This document shows positions 1 to 9,015 of a stretch of DNA of 64,000 nt, one piece after another (the stretch's first letter is position 1; every line of letters starts with the position of its first letter). This DNA is from Tamlana carrageenivorans (GTDB taxonomy: Bacteria > Bacteroidota > Bacteroidia > Flavobacteriales > Flavobacteriaceae), in assembly GCF_002893765.1 (NCBI RefSeq), contig NZ_CP025938.1, forward strand, positions 1,860,001-1,924,000. The letters run 5' to 3'. Under the pieces are notes generated by a model. That model did not search any database, was not told the origin of the DNA, and saw only the letters and a list, made by a program, of their open reading frames with translations. Made by a program: the position numbers and the translations under genes.

Positions 1-2103
1 AATGCCTTAGTTATAGAAAGAACCGAAGAAAATCTTTTAAACATCGTTCAAGAAGTAAGTAGTAAAGATTACTCGGAAGGTTATGTGAAAGGTGTTCATG
101 ATTTAGATGCGGTAAAGATTTTGTCTACACTAGTTCAAAAACATAAAGCATTGGGTCTTTTAAGATTTCATCCCGAAATTAGATCTTGTGCACAATATTT
201 TTGGTATTTCACAGATAAGGAAAACCAGAAATACCTTGATGAAACTATAAAAGCTTCAGGAGAAGTGATTCAGTTTTTTCCAGCAACCCAAGAGTACGAA
301 TTCATATTAAAAAAGCTTCAAAAGAGTATCTTTAATATGGGAGAGACTTTGGGTATTTACGATGCGTCACTTTCCGCGGAAGCGGCAAAATACCTTTTTG
401 AGGAACTTCAAAACGGCCATAGTTTTCAAAAGAGTGGTATTGCCATTCAAATAAAGGAAGCCTTTCTTAATAAATTAAAAGAAGAAAAGGCCGATCTTAA
501 ATTTAGAACAAGCATAGACAAATTGGAGTCTAACGAAGCAAAAGTGGCTTTAATTAGGCAGTGGGTTAAAGCCTTTTTAAGCAGTCAGCAAGATGAAGCG
601 ATTGGTTTGAAGCTAAAATATGTTAACGAAGTAGTTTGCCTCATTCTGTTTGAAGATGAAGCTGTCTTGAATGCAAAATTTGTATCTCCTTCGGAAACCA
701 TTGAAGGTTTAGCAGGCGAACATGAGACTATTCAAAATGGGGTTTTTCAGTTTAATTATCACGATTTTATAGCTGCGCACTCCAATTATTTTGAAGAAAA
801 AGTTCCTGCTTACAATGCTTTTAGAAAGGCCAAGCATGAAGTGACCGTGCAGTTGAAAGAAGATTTAAAATTGGAAGAATTTAAACCGGGTATTCTGAGT
901 TCCTTTGTAAGGAATAAGTTGATAGATCAGGTTTATTTTCCGCTTTTTGGTGATAATTTGACGAAACAGTTGGGGGCTTTAGGTGACCAGAAAAGAACAG
1001 ACAGAATGGGTTTATTACTGCTTATTTCTCCGCCCGGGTATGGTAAAACAACCCTTATGGAGTATATAGCAAATAGGCTTGGTCTTGTTTTTATGAAGAT
1101 TAACGGTCCTGCTATAGGGCACGAGGTGACATCGGTTGACCCGTCGGCGGCCACGAATTCTGCAACTCGTGAAGAGCTAAAGAAATTAAACTTAGCCTTT
1201 GAAATGGGGAATAATGTGATGTTGTATCTTGATGATATTCAGCATTGTAATCCTGAGTTTTTACAGAAATTTATATCCTTATCTGATGGGACTCGAAAAA
1301 TAGAAGGGGTTTACAACGGGAAATCCAGAACCTATGATCTTCGAGGAAAAAAATTCTGTGTCATCATGGCAGGGAACCCTTATACAGAAAGTGGTGAAAA
1401 ATTTAGAATCCCTGATATGTTAGCGAATAGAGCCGATATTTATAACCTCGGGGATATTATTGGTGATACGGCGCATTTATTTAAGTTGAGTCTTATTGAA
1501 AACTCATTGACTTCTAATCCTATAATGCATCAATTAAGTAGCAAGAATTTTGATGATGTGTATCAATTACTTGATCGTATAGAGAACGGTAATCAAGAAG
1601 CGCAATTAACAGGTAATTATACCAATCAGGAGGTTCAGGAATATGTTTCTGTTTTAGAAAAAATCATTCAAATTAGAGACACGGTTCTACAGGTTAATGC
1701 GAATTACATTAAAAGTGCTGCCATGGAGGATGAATATAGAACAGAGCCTTCATTTAAACTTCAAGGTTCGTATCGTGATATGAATAAAATGGTTTCTAAA
1801 GTGTCGCCTGTTATGAATAATGAGGAATTAAAAACCCTAGTGCTAACACATTATGAAAGCGAATCTCAAACGCTTACTTCTTCCGCGGAAGCGAATTTAT
1901 TAAAGTTCAAGGAGCTCGTAGCACAGTTAACAGATGTAGAACAAAAACGTTGGGCTGCTATAAAAGAAACGTTTCAAAAAAATAATAAGCTTAAAGGTTT
2001 TGGTGATAAAAACGACATGGCGCAGCTGCTTTCACAAATGATGCAATTTTCAGAAAACCTGGAAGGGATAAAGGAGGTACTTCAAAGCGGATTGCAAAAA
2101 TAG
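1..2103 (+). CDS. DNA repair-type AAA ATPase, C-terminal part (5' end outside window)
   Basis: The reading frame is open from base 1, so the true start lies upstream; the GTG at 85 is only an internal codon. About 700 residues are visible. A Walker A motif (PPGYGKTT) is encoded near 1030-1050 and a Walker B-like LYLDDIQH near 1225-1245, followed by an arginine-containing AAA+ region. This matches the C-terminal ATPase half of the very large 'ATPase involved in DNA repair' proteins (DUF3686-type) common in Bacteroidota; that assignment is from memory of the family. The C-terminus is helical. It ends at a bidirectional terminator and appears unrelated to the neighbouring polysaccharide locus. 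Confidence 0.8.
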   Translation, partial: NALVIERTEENLLNIVQEVSSKDYSEGYVKGVHDLDAVKILSTLVQKHKALGLLRFHPEIRSCAQYFWYFTDKENQKYLDETIKASGEVIQFFPATQEYEFILKKLQKSIFNMGETLGIYDASLSAEAAKYLFEELQNGHSFQKSGIAIQIKEAFLNKLKEEKADLKFRTSIDKLESNEAKVALIRQWVKAFLSSQQDEAIGLKLKYVNEVVCLILFEDEAVLNAKFVSPSETIEGLAGEHETIQNGVFQFNYHDFIAAHSNYFEEKVPAYNAFRKAKHEVTVQLKEDLKLEEFKPGILSSFVRNKLIDQVYFPLFGDNLTKQLGALGDQKRTDRMGLLLLISPPGYGKTTLMEYIANRLGLVFMKINGPAIGHEVTSVDPSAATNSATREELKKLNLAFEMGNNVMLYLDDIQHCNPEFLQKFISLSDGTRKIEGVYNGKSRTYDLRGKKFCVIMAGNPYTESGEKFRIPDMLANRADIYNLGDIIGDTAHLFKLSLIENSLTSNPIMHQLSSKNFDDVYQLLDRIENGNQEAQLTGNYTNQEVQEYVSVLEKIIQIRDTVLQVNANYIKSAAMEDEYRTEPSFKLQGSYRDMNKMVSKVSPVMNNEELKTLVLTHYESESQTLTSSAEANLLKFKELVAQLTDVEQKRWAAIKETFQKNNKLKGFGDKNDMAQLLSQMMQFSENLEGIKEVLQSGLQK

Positions 2104-2133
2104 GACGTATCTCCCCGCCCGCACTAATAAAAG

Positions 2134-2166
2134 AAAAGCCGACTATTTTGTAGTTGGCTTTTTTGT
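2134..2166. terminator. Bidirectional intrinsic terminator
   Basis: The arms AAAAGCCGAC and GTTGGCTTTT pair around a short loop, with a T tract on the plus side and an A-rich stretch on the other side that gives a U tract on the minus transcript. It sits between the convergent ends of the ATPase gene and the DUF2490 gene. Confidence 0.75.
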
Positions 2167-2211
2167 TTGTTTATTCTGCCTCGTTTTTACTCGCAGTTCA
2201 GGTAATACTCA

Positions 2212-2991
2212 TTAAAAAGTCTTTACCACTTTAATTCTGAAAATAATATCATTCGTTCTATACAGTCCGCCAATATTCTGTTCGGTGTAATGGTAGGCTA
2301 GCATACCTTGAATTTTAAACGTTTTGTCAAATTGGTAACCCGCTCCAGGGGTAATACGAATCACATCGCTAAACTGCGAAAGTTCTACTACATTAAAAAA
2401 GAATTCTATACCCACAGGGAAATAAAATCCGCGTTCTTCTTGGAATAAAAAGCCTTGTAACCCAATATTTGTCATAATTTGGTAGCGAAAACGTAACCCA
2501 AAATGATTACTGCGGTCTTGTTTGGTAATTAAAAAGCGTTCTTCTAAACGAAAATAGTTAGTAAGATGGATGCGTTTGGTTAAAGGAAAAGCAACACGAT
2601 ATCCCTGAAAAGGTCTAATTTCCAGTGAATTATTTCCCGTTTTATTATTGAAGTAAAATAAACCTAGTCCGCCAATATAAGCTTCAGTACGTTTTAAATT
2701 CTTGAAAACAAATGGGCTAATCTGTTTTTCATAGCCAGCTCTTGCAATGTATCGGTCCCAGGTATTTGAGTTTATGGTGCGGTAACCAATATCTGCTTTA
2801 AGCGAAACACTATCTTTTAGCTTCCAATTAGGATTTAAAGTAAACCACAATTGTTGTGTAAACGCGTTGTCGTCTTCAAGAGGTTTGTCTTGGGTATAGC
2901 CCATGAAGTTCCAGCAAAAAATAAGGCTATATAAGCAACAAATAAATATCGACCTGGTAGTGTTTTTATGAACAGGGCTAAAACAGCGCAT
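2212..2991 (-). CDS. DUF2490 family outer-membrane protein
   Basis: A 259-residue protein with an N-terminal hydrophobic segment resembling a signal peptide, then alternating aromatic-rich strands typical of a small outer-membrane beta-barrel. The opening QLWFTLNPNW and the repeated YR/RYQI strand ends are typical of DUF2490, a family of unknown function widespread in Bacteroidota. The next gene, at 3234, is divergent. None of the GGTAA operator repeats of the locus points toward this gene, so it is probably outside the carrageenan regulon. Function is unknown beyond membrane localisation. Confidence 0.75.
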   Translation of the reverse strand: MRCFSPVHKNTTRSIFICCLYSLIFCWNFMGYTQDKPLEDDNAFTQQLWFTLNPNWKLKDSVSLKADIGYRTINSNTWDRYIARAGYEKQISPFVFKNLKRTEAYIGGLGLFYFNNKTGNNSLEIRPFQGYRVAFPLTKRIHLTNYFRLEERFLITKQDRSNHFGLRFRYQIMTNIGLQGFLFQEERGFYFPVGIEFFFNVVELSQFSDVIRITPGAGYQFDKTFKIQGMLAYHYTEQNIGGLYRTNDIIFRIKVVKTF

Positions 2992-3132
2992 GCATTATAG
3001 TGATAAGGTTATGGTTGTGTTACAAATAAAAGCATTTTTTTACAAAAAGTAAGCCGTTATTGGGTGTAAGGCACTAATACGGACGGAATTAATTTAGTGA
3101 TAGTTGGAGGTTTAAACCGACTTCGGGCATAA

Positions 3133-3197
3133 GGTAACTCCGTGTTATTTTAAGGTAAAATACAGTTATTGGTCTTTGCTTTAAGAGGTTAGATTTG
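3133..3197 (+). promoter_or_regulatory. Operator/promoter of the 3234 gene
   Basis: GGTAAC at 3133 and GGTAAA at 3154 are spaced exactly 21 bp. A perfect Bacteroidota -7 box, TAGATTTG, starts at 3190, 36 bp after the second half-site. The predicted transcript start is about 30 bp before the ATG. This is one of nine sites with identical geometry in the window. Confidence 0.75.
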
Positions 3198-3233
3198 GAA
3201 TATCTAAATTAATAACAACTAAACTTTAGTATT

Positions 3234-4247
3234 ATGAAAAAAAATTACCTAAGTATTTTATCATTTTTAGCTTGTCTAGTAATTCAAGCTCAAACGACCA
3301 TTTATTCTGAAGATTTTACCGATCCAAGTTATAGTGCCATAGAAGCTCAAGATTTGGATTTGCATGTCGATTGGGCAGCTGGTCATTTTAACAACGCTAG
3401 TACTTGGATTTCAAGTGGAGCAAATTCCCAGATTTATACGCAAGCAAACTTTGCTTATAGCGTATTAAGTGCGCCTATCACTGGTAATGTAGGTGATGTG
3501 ATTACTGTTAATTCTGTAATGATGTTAGGGTATAACAACCAAAGCTTTAGTGGGTCAGACAAGGATATGGCTTTAGTTGGACTTACGGTTTCAGCAAACC
3601 CTACACAAGCTTCTGTTTTAGGACAAACCCGTGATGGTGTTATAATCAAAACATTAATAGCTAATGGAGGTACTGTAGAATTATCGAATACTGTAGGATC
3701 GTTTGCTAACGCATTATCGATTAGTCAAGCTGATAAAAGTGCTTATGATATTATTCAAGAGTACACGATAGGAGCAGATGCAGCTAGCACGACCAAAAAA
3801 GTTAGACTACAAAACTTAGGTAGTGGTGAAACTTCTATTGTAGAAGAGGTAACAGGAATTCAAGCCGATGTGTACAGTGCTCTTGTAGGTTCTGGTGCCT
3901 ATTATTTTAACTGGTCACTTGGTTTTTATGAAGCTGGAGGAACTAATATTAATACCTTGTTACAAAACAGAATAACAATCACGAGAAATGATGTGGTGCT
4001 TTCTACAGGTGATAGAAACGAAGCTTTTGCTTTTAAAATGTATCCAAACCCTGTTGCTAATGCGTTGTATATTGATACACTAGAGCCTCTTCAAAACGTA
4101 TCGGTTTATAGCTTATTAGGAAAACAAGTATTATCCTTAAATAATGTTTCTAATAGTATTGATGTGTCTTCGTTAAGTCCTTCAGTATATGTGATTAAGT
4201 TAACATCTGAAAGCGGTGTAGTAACTAAGAAATTTATAAAAAATTAA
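3234..4247 (+). CDS. T9SS-secreted protein of unknown function, predicted carrageenan regulon member
   Basis: A 337-residue protein. It has a signal peptide (residues 1-19, ending near IQAQ), a central beta-rich region (about 20-255) without recognised catalytic motifs, and a Por/T9SS sorting domain at about 265-337 (FKMYPNPV ... YVIKLTSESGVV). The central part, opening with SEDFTDPSYS, resembles beta-sandwich extracellular modules, but I cannot assign a family. It stands alone, followed by a strong terminator. Its promoter carries the same 21-bp GGTAA repeat as the carrageenan operons, which suggests a role in binding or cleaving the same polysaccharide. That role is inference. Confidence 0.75.
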   Translation: MKKNYLSILSFLACLVIQAQTTIYSEDFTDPSYSAIEAQDLDLHVDWAAGHFNNASTWISSGANSQIYTQANFAYSVLSAPITGNVGDVITVNSVMMLGYNNQSFSGSDKDMALVGLTVSANPTQASVLGQTRDGVIIKTLIANGGTVELSNTVGSFANALSISQADKSAYDIIQEYTIGADAASTTKKVRLQNLGSGETSIVEEVTGIQADVYSALVGSGAYYFNWSLGFYEAGGTNINTLLQNRITITRNDVVLSTGDRNEAFAFKMYPNPVANALYIDTLEPLQNVSVYSLLGKQVLSLNNVSNSIDVSSLSPSVYVIKLTSESGVVTKKFIKN

Positions 4248-4618
4248 AAATAATAGTTAGTTTATTTAGTAGTTAAAGTTTTTTAAGATTAAAGGCCGTT
4301 TAATTTCATATTAAACGGCCTTTTTGATTTTTCAAGTTTCAAGTTTCAAGTTTTGAAGTAACAAAGTAGCAAAGCGGCAAAGTAACAGAGTTTCAGAGCT
4401 TCAAAGATACTAGGTGCCAACAGTCAATAATCAATAGTAAATATTAGATAGAAAATATCAAGTAGTTTGAAGCTGAGGTCTTGGGATTAAACAATCATGG
4501 TTTTTGAATGCCAACAGTCAACAATCAATAATCAATAATCAATATTAAATAGTAAATATAGGATAGTAAATATTAGAGTTAAAGGTCAACAGTCAAAAGT
4601 CAATGAAACTATTTTCAA
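4248..4618. repeat. Gene-free stretch with a terminator and degenerate short repeats
   Basis: No gene is seen. After the terminator at 4291-4326 come three tandem copies of TTTCAAG (about 4329-4350), then a run of AAAGT/AAAGC units. The phrase CAACAGTCAA recurs at about 4418, 4511 and 4587, the first two followed by TCAATAATCAAT-like runs. This looks like slippage-derived low-complexity filler between convergent genes. Confidence 0.6.
4291..4326 (+). terminator. Strong intrinsic terminator
   Basis: A perfect 14-bp stem (AAAGGCCGTTTAAT with its complement), a 4-base loop and a T tract lie directly after the 3234 gene. Confidence 0.9.
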
Positions 4619-5836
4619 TTATTTTTTAATAAACTTTCCGGTTTTAATTTGATTGTTATGATTGGTTTTAATGAAATATATGCCAGGTAATAAATGGCGA
4701 ACATCTATTGGATTAGTATGGTTTTCTAATTGTTTTTGAAAGACGCTTTGTCCCAATGAATTGAAAATAGTAATCTCAGCGTTCTGTGTGTCTTTTAAAT
4801 ATAAATAATCTTCAGTTGGATTAGGAAAAGCTTTTAGTTTGCTTTGTTTTGAATCTGAAACACTTAACGCATTATCCTTCGACCACACCCTTAAATAATC
4901 CAAATACATGCTAACAGGCATTGCTGGTAGATTCTTGCTTGCTCTGTCATCTACTTCGGGGTTTACTGGGACAAAGGCATTTCCGCTAAAAGTAACAAAC
5001 GGAACACGCATACCTAGTGAAACGATAACTTGTAATGGGTTTTTGCTCCAGTGAGTATTATCTAAGGATTTTCCAACCTTAATACCATCGATATAAAAAT
5101 GAATTTTATCTGGTGTTATTTCACAGCCATAGGTATGCCATCCTTTAGCAGGGTCGAACCTGCCCGGAAGTTCATATTTGTTAAGCTGCGCATCTGGATT
5201 TTGTTTCGGACGTATAAAATTTCTACCATTTCCAGTAGCCACTTTAGTTGCTAAGTGTAAATTCGATTCTGCATCATAAATTAAATCTTGTACCCCGTTG
5301 TAATAGTCAAACTGTTGCAACTCGACCACATCAATTTCTGTATAGATGACCTCACCTACGGGTTTATCGTCATAAAACTCACTGTATAGCCAAAAAGCAG
5401 GGCATACGCCACGTCTTTTATCAATTCCTGAAGCTAGAGGTGCTTCTAGATCTGCGCCCCAAATACGGGCTTCTACATAGCCTACAAATCCGGTAGGTAA
5501 TACGTTGGTGTTTTGTAAACAGCCCGTATTAAAGTAGGTGCCATCAACAGGTGTGTTTCCAGTATTTTGACGTGCCGTAATTGATGCTGCTTGTTCGCCT
5601 TGAAAGGTGGTAGGGTTGACATTAGTGTCGTTATTCCATTTCCAAGCGGCTACATTGGGTAGGTTGTTTGTTTTACTCCACTTTGTCCAGTTGATAGTGG
5701 TAGCATTAAATTCGTCGGTGTACTCGGGGAGTAAAGTCCATGTGTCGCTTGGGTTAAATGAGTTTACAGGGTTTTGACTAAATAAACTTAGGCTTGTGAG
5801 TGCAAGGGTGATAAAAATGTAATGAGTTGTTTTCAT
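4619..5836 (-). CDS. GH16 kappa-carrageenase-like, T9SS-secreted
   Basis: A 405-residue secreted endo-hydrolase predicted to cut beta-1,4 bonds in kappa-carrageenan. It has a signal peptide (1-20), a GH16 jelly-roll (about 30-320) and a Por sorting domain (about 330-405, FPNPTEDYLYL ... GIYFIKTN). The catalytic motif EIDVVE places the nucleophile at E167, D169 and the acid/base at E172. EIDVVE followed by LQQ, the YGCEIT...YIDG stretch and the PVSMYLDYLRVW ending match the Pseudoalteromonas carrageenovora kappa-carrageenase as I remember it. It lies downstream of the SusC/D-dau operon but behind a hairpin (5862-5898), so it may be expressed by readthrough; no GGTAA repeat lies directly upstream. 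Confidence 0.87.
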   Translation of the reverse strand: MKTTHYIFITLALTSLSLFSQNPVNSFNPSDTWTLLPEYTDEFNATTINWTKWSKTNNLPNVAAWKWNNDTNVNPTTFQGEQAASITARQNTGNTPVDGTYFNTGCLQNTNVLPTGFVGYVEARIWGADLEAPLASGIDKRRGVCPAFWLYSEFYDDKPVGEVIYTEIDVVELQQFDYYNGVQDLIYDAESNLHLATKVATGNGRNFIRPKQNPDAQLNKYELPGRFDPAKGWHTYGCEITPDKIHFYIDGIKVGKSLDNTHWSKNPLQVIVSLGMRVPFVTFSGNAFVPVNPEVDDRASKNLPAMPVSMYLDYLRVWSKDNALSVSDSKQSKLKAFPNPTEDYLYLKDTQNAEITIFNSLGQSVFQKQLENHTNPIDVRHLLPGIYFIKTNHNNQIKTGKFIKK

Positions 5837-5861
5837 TGTTTTTTTCGAATGGGGATTAAAA

Positions 5862-5898
5862 AAATAAAACCAATAACTTTTTAGGTGCTATTGGTTTT
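5862..5898 (-). terminator. Intrinsic terminator of the SusCD-dau operon
   Basis: On the minus strand, AAAACCAATA and TATTGGTTTT form a 10-bp stem followed by a T-rich tract. It separates the dehydrogenase gene from the GH16 gene at 4619. Confidence 0.75.
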
Positions 5899-5919
5899 AT
5901 TATGGTTTTAATTAGGTAG

Positions 5920-7380
5920 TTAAATAGTAGTTGTAATACGTTTTTTTACTAAGTAATCTTCTAGAGCTAAATGCGAACAGTCGTGACCTATACCGCTATT
6001 TTTATATCCACCGTGTGGTAAATAAATCGCGTATTTTACACCGTTAATATGAATTTCACCAAACTCTAATTCTTCGGTAAAGCGTTCAATGCGTTTATGG
6101 TTGTTGGTGAAAATGTACGAAGCCAATCCGAATTCGGTATCATTCGCCAGTTCCAACACTTCATCGTCGGTTTCAAAAGGCATGATACCAGCAACCGGGC
6201 CAAAGGTTTCTTTTCTGAACAGATCCATATTTGTTTTAATATCCGAAATGACAGTAGGCTCAATCCAGTTCCCACCTTCAGGAAGGTTTTCTGGTATTTT
6301 TCCTCCGTATTGTAATTTAGCTCCTTTGCTAACCGCATCGTCAATGAGGTCGAACATTCTATCGCGGTCTTTACGACTTACTACAGGACCCATAAATACT
6401 TCAGGGTTTTCTTTAATGCCGAAACCTATTTGGATTTTAGAAGCCTTTTTCACATAAGCTTCAATAAATGCATCGTAAATGTTTTTATGTACAAAAATGC
6501 GGTTTGCAGCGACACAAATTTGTCCGGTATTGCCAAATTTAAGTCCGATAGCCAGATCTACAGCTTTGTCAAAATCAGCATCCTCAAAAACGATAAAAGG
6601 GGCATTACCTCCTAATTCCATACCAAATTTTTTGATTGATGTTGTACTGTCTGCAATTACGCGTAAACCTGTGTTTGTTGATCCAATCATGGTTAAAACA
6701 GCAGGGATATGACTGGTAGTCATTGTTGTTGCAACCTCGCTGCTTGGACCAGATAAAATATTAACGACGCCAGCAGGGAAATTGATGCTATGCATGATTT
6801 CACCTACCATGTATGCCGATAGAGGTGAAAGGGCAGAAGGTTTAATAATTAATGAACAACCAGCAGCTAAAGCAGGACCGATTTTATAACCCACATTTAA
6901 AAGTGGAAAATTCCAGGCTAAATAGGCCACAGCTACTCCTGCAGGTTTCGAAATCATTTTATGAGCATGGGTGTTATCGTAATCTGGTATTTGCTCTTCG
7001 CGTAAATTTTGCATCGCAGCAGGATACCATTCTAAAGCTTCGGTAAGTCGGTCAATATCCTCTTGCGAGCCGGCAAAGGTTTTACCCATTTCATGAACCA
7101 TGGCGGTTCTTAATTCATCTGCTTTATCTAAAATGGCTAAGCGCAGTTTATGCATCCATTTAGTACGTTCGGCAAGTGAAAGTTTAGACCAATATTTAAA
7201 TCCTTTTTGGGCTGTTTTCAGTGCTTTTAAAGCGTCTTCTTTTCCAGCTCGAGCTACTTGAGCGATAACTTCTCCTGTAGCCGGACAAATAACATCGTCA
7301 CGTTCTTTACTAACAGCATCTAGCAATTCGCCGCCAATGTATAATTTTTTATATCCGAAATTTTGCGTTTTCATTTTCAA
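5920..7380 (-). CDS. dauA: 3,6-anhydro-D-galactose dehydrogenase (aldehyde dehydrogenase family), DauA-like
   Basis: A 486-residue cytoplasmic NAD(P)-dependent aldehyde dehydrogenase with no signal peptide. Catalytic C289 lies in GQICVAANR and the general base E255 in GMELGGN; the EIHINGVK and succinate-semialdehyde-dehydrogenase-like C-terminal features are present. In carrageenan degraders (Zobellia galactanivorans DauA) such an enzyme oxidises D-AHG to 3,6-anhydro-D-galactonate. The specific substrate is inferred from its position 14 bp downstream of the cycloisomerase in a SusC/SusD operon and from the surrounding carrageenases. An internal Met two codons in is an alternative start. It is the last gene before a terminator. 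Confidence 0.83.
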   Translation of the reverse strand: MKMKTQNFGYKKLYIGGELLDAVSKERDDVICPATGEVIAQVARAGKEDALKALKTAQKGFKYWSKLSLAERTKWMHKLRLAILDKADELRTAMVHEMGKTFAGSQEDIDRLTEALEWYPAAMQNLREEQIPDYDNTHAHKMISKPAGVAVAYLAWNFPLLNVGYKIGPALAAGCSLIIKPSALSPLSAYMVGEIMHSINFPAGVVNILSGPSSEVATTMTTSHIPAVLTMIGSTNTGLRVIADSTTSIKKFGMELGGNAPFIVFEDADFDKAVDLAIGLKFGNTGQICVAANRIFVHKNIYDAFIEAYVKKASKIQIGFGIKENPEVFMGPVVSRKDRDRMFDLIDDAVSKGAKLQYGGKIPENLPEGGNWIEPTVISDIKTNMDLFRKETFGPVAGIMPFETDDEVLELANDTEFGLASYIFTNNHKRIERFTEELEFGEIHINGVKYAIYLPHGGYKNSGIGHDCSHLALEDYLVKKRITTTI

Positions 7381-7394
7381 TTTTTTTATATCAA

Positions 7395-8522
7395 TTATAT
7401 AGAAAATTCTTTTAAAACAGCCTCATCCACATCAATACCAAGGCCAGGTCGGTTAGGGACTTCAATATAGCCATCTTTCATTTCAATAGCTGGGTAAGTG
7501 AGTTTTTCACGTAATCCGTTTTCGGTTTGGTCGTATTCAATTAAGAAATTGGGTTGATACATACGTCCTGGTACCGATTCGATATTGGAAATAAAATGTA
7601 GCGCCACATGAATACCTATGGAAGTTCCCCATGTATGTGGAATAATATCCACACCGTTAGCACTAGCCAAGGCACCAATACGCTTGGCTTCTGTAAGTCC
7701 GCCACTAGCACAAATATCTGGTTGGATGATGTCTACCGATTTGTTTTCAATGAGTTGTTGGAAGCCAAATCGTAGGTATTCACACTCGCCTCCCGATATA
7801 GGAATGGTCGTTTTTTGTCTCAATTCGTTATACTGCGAATAGAACTCTGGAGATATAGGTTCTTCAAACCAACCAATATCGTACTGTTCTATTTTTCGAG
7901 CTAGCTCGGTAGCTTCCCTTAGAGTGTATGCGTGGTTGGAATCGACCATTAGTTTAATATCTGGTCCGATGTACTCACGCATTTTTCTTACGTTTTCAAC
8001 ATCTTGCTTAATGCCTAAACCTACTTTCATTTTCATGGCTTTAAAACCTTGAGAAATGTAAAGTTTCGCTTCTTCCTCAAAATCTCTAGCAGGATTATCA
8101 TGGTCTGTAAAATACAGTCCTGTAGCATAAGGTTGTATTTTGTTACGATGTGCTCCACCCAATAAGGTTGAAATGGGAAGGTTTAATATTTTACCTTTTA
8201 AATCCCAAATAGCAATATCTATGGCGCTCATAGAAGCGACTAAAATACCACGTCTGGCAAAATCTAAAGTTTTGCGGTACATGTGATTCCAGATCACTTC
8301 ATTCTCTAAAGGATTTTTACCAATAACATGAGGTTCTAATAATTTAATACCAGAGGCTAACACGGTTGCAGGGCCATAACCCTCACCCCATCCGTACTGT
8401 CCGTTTGAAGCTGTAACCTTTACAACGCAAATGCAACGTTCGGCATATTCCCATTGTGAAAAGAAAAAACTCTTGGATAAGGTATCTTTTAAAATAAACG
8501 TTTCTATTTTTTCTATTGTCAT
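7395..8522 (-). CDS. dauB: 3,6-anhydro-D-galactonate cycloisomerase (enolase superfamily), DauB-like
   Basis: A 375-residue cytoplasmic member of the mandelate racemase/muconate lactonizing group. The KxK pair is K164/K166 (KMKVG), the metal ligands lie in VDSNHAY, WFEEP and GGECEY, and the catalytic His is H296 in IPHTWG. Family members convert 3,6-anhydro-galactonate to 2-keto-3-deoxy-galactonate by ring opening; related folds dehydrate sugar acids. The gene lies between a small lipoprotein gene and the D-AHG dehydrogenase, with short gaps (43 and 14 bp), so the two first catabolic steps are co-transcribed with the import system. The exact stereochemistry of the substrate is inferred from context. 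Confidence 0.82.
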   Translation of the reverse strand: MTIEKIETFILKDTLSKSFFFSQWEYAERCICVVKVTASNGQYGWGEGYGPATVLASGIKLLEPHVIGKNPLENEVIWNHMYRKTLDFARRGILVASMSAIDIAIWDLKGKILNLPISTLLGGAHRNKIQPYATGLYFTDHDNPARDFEEEAKLYISQGFKAMKMKVGLGIKQDVENVRKMREYIGPDIKLMVDSNHAYTLREATELARKIEQYDIGWFEEPISPEFYSQYNELRQKTTIPISGGECEYLRFGFQQLIENKSVDIIQPDICASGGLTEAKRIGALASANGVDIIPHTWGTSIGIHVALHFISNIESVPGRMYQPNFLIEYDQTENGLREKLTYPAIEMKDGYIEVPNRPGLGIDVDEAVLKEFSI

Positions 8523-8565
8523 AATTTTGTTTTTTAATGCTTGGTTAGCCTTTGATTTAAAGGAA

Positions 8566-8994
8566 TTAGTTGTAAACTTCGGTGTCTGTTACCATAACAT
8601 CATAAACGGTTGTTCCATTTTCTGTTAAGGTGCCTTGTCCCGTTGTTTTATCGGCGTTAACCAAATAAGTAATTTCTTCTTCCCCTATGTATTCACCGTC
8701 CTCATCTAGAAGTTCAACTATTTTAGTTACAGTAATTTCAAAGGTTGTATCGTTTGAGCTATCACTATAATTTTTAGTAACAAAATTGGAAGCGTTTACT
8801 GGTGTTATATATTCAATAATTAAAGGTTTATCTTGATATATGTTTATTTTAAACGGACCGTTATTGCTGATTTCTGTTAGGCTGAAAACTGGTGTTTTCT
8901 CAGCATCAAAATCTTTAAAATTAGATTCTTCATCACAGGCTACAAACATGATAACACATGCCAAAAGGCCAATTATATATTTCAATTTTTTCAT
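8566..8994 (-). CDS. Small surface lipoprotein of the first SusCD operon
   Basis: A 142-residue protein with a lipoprotein signal (lipobox FVAC at about residues 17-20) followed by an acidic DEES stretch, the type of sequence linked to surface export of lipoproteins in Bacteroidota. The remainder is beta-rich and unassigned. It lies 21 bp after the larger lipoprotein and before the cycloisomerase. Position suggests an auxiliary glycan-binding lipoprotein (SusE/F position); no family is recognised. Confidence 0.7.
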   Translation of the reverse strand: MKKLKYIIGLLACVIMFVACDEESNFKDFDAEKTPVFSLTEISNNGPFKINIYQDKPLIIEYITPVNASNFVTKNYSDSSNDTTFEITVTKIVELLDEDGEYIGEEEITYLVNADKTTGQGTLTENGTTVYDVMVTDTEVYN

Positions 8995-9015
8995 TGTTTT
9001 TTGTATTTCAAATTA

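Noticed and set aside
4329..4600. CRISPR-like array
   Set aside because: The repeats are short, degenerate and unevenly spaced, with no spacer structure and no cas genes nearby.
6066..6712. Several open frames opposite or overlapping the dehydrogenase
   Set aside because: They are shadows of the aldehyde dehydrogenase gene, without start signals or family resemblance. The same applies to the other short frames inside large genes.
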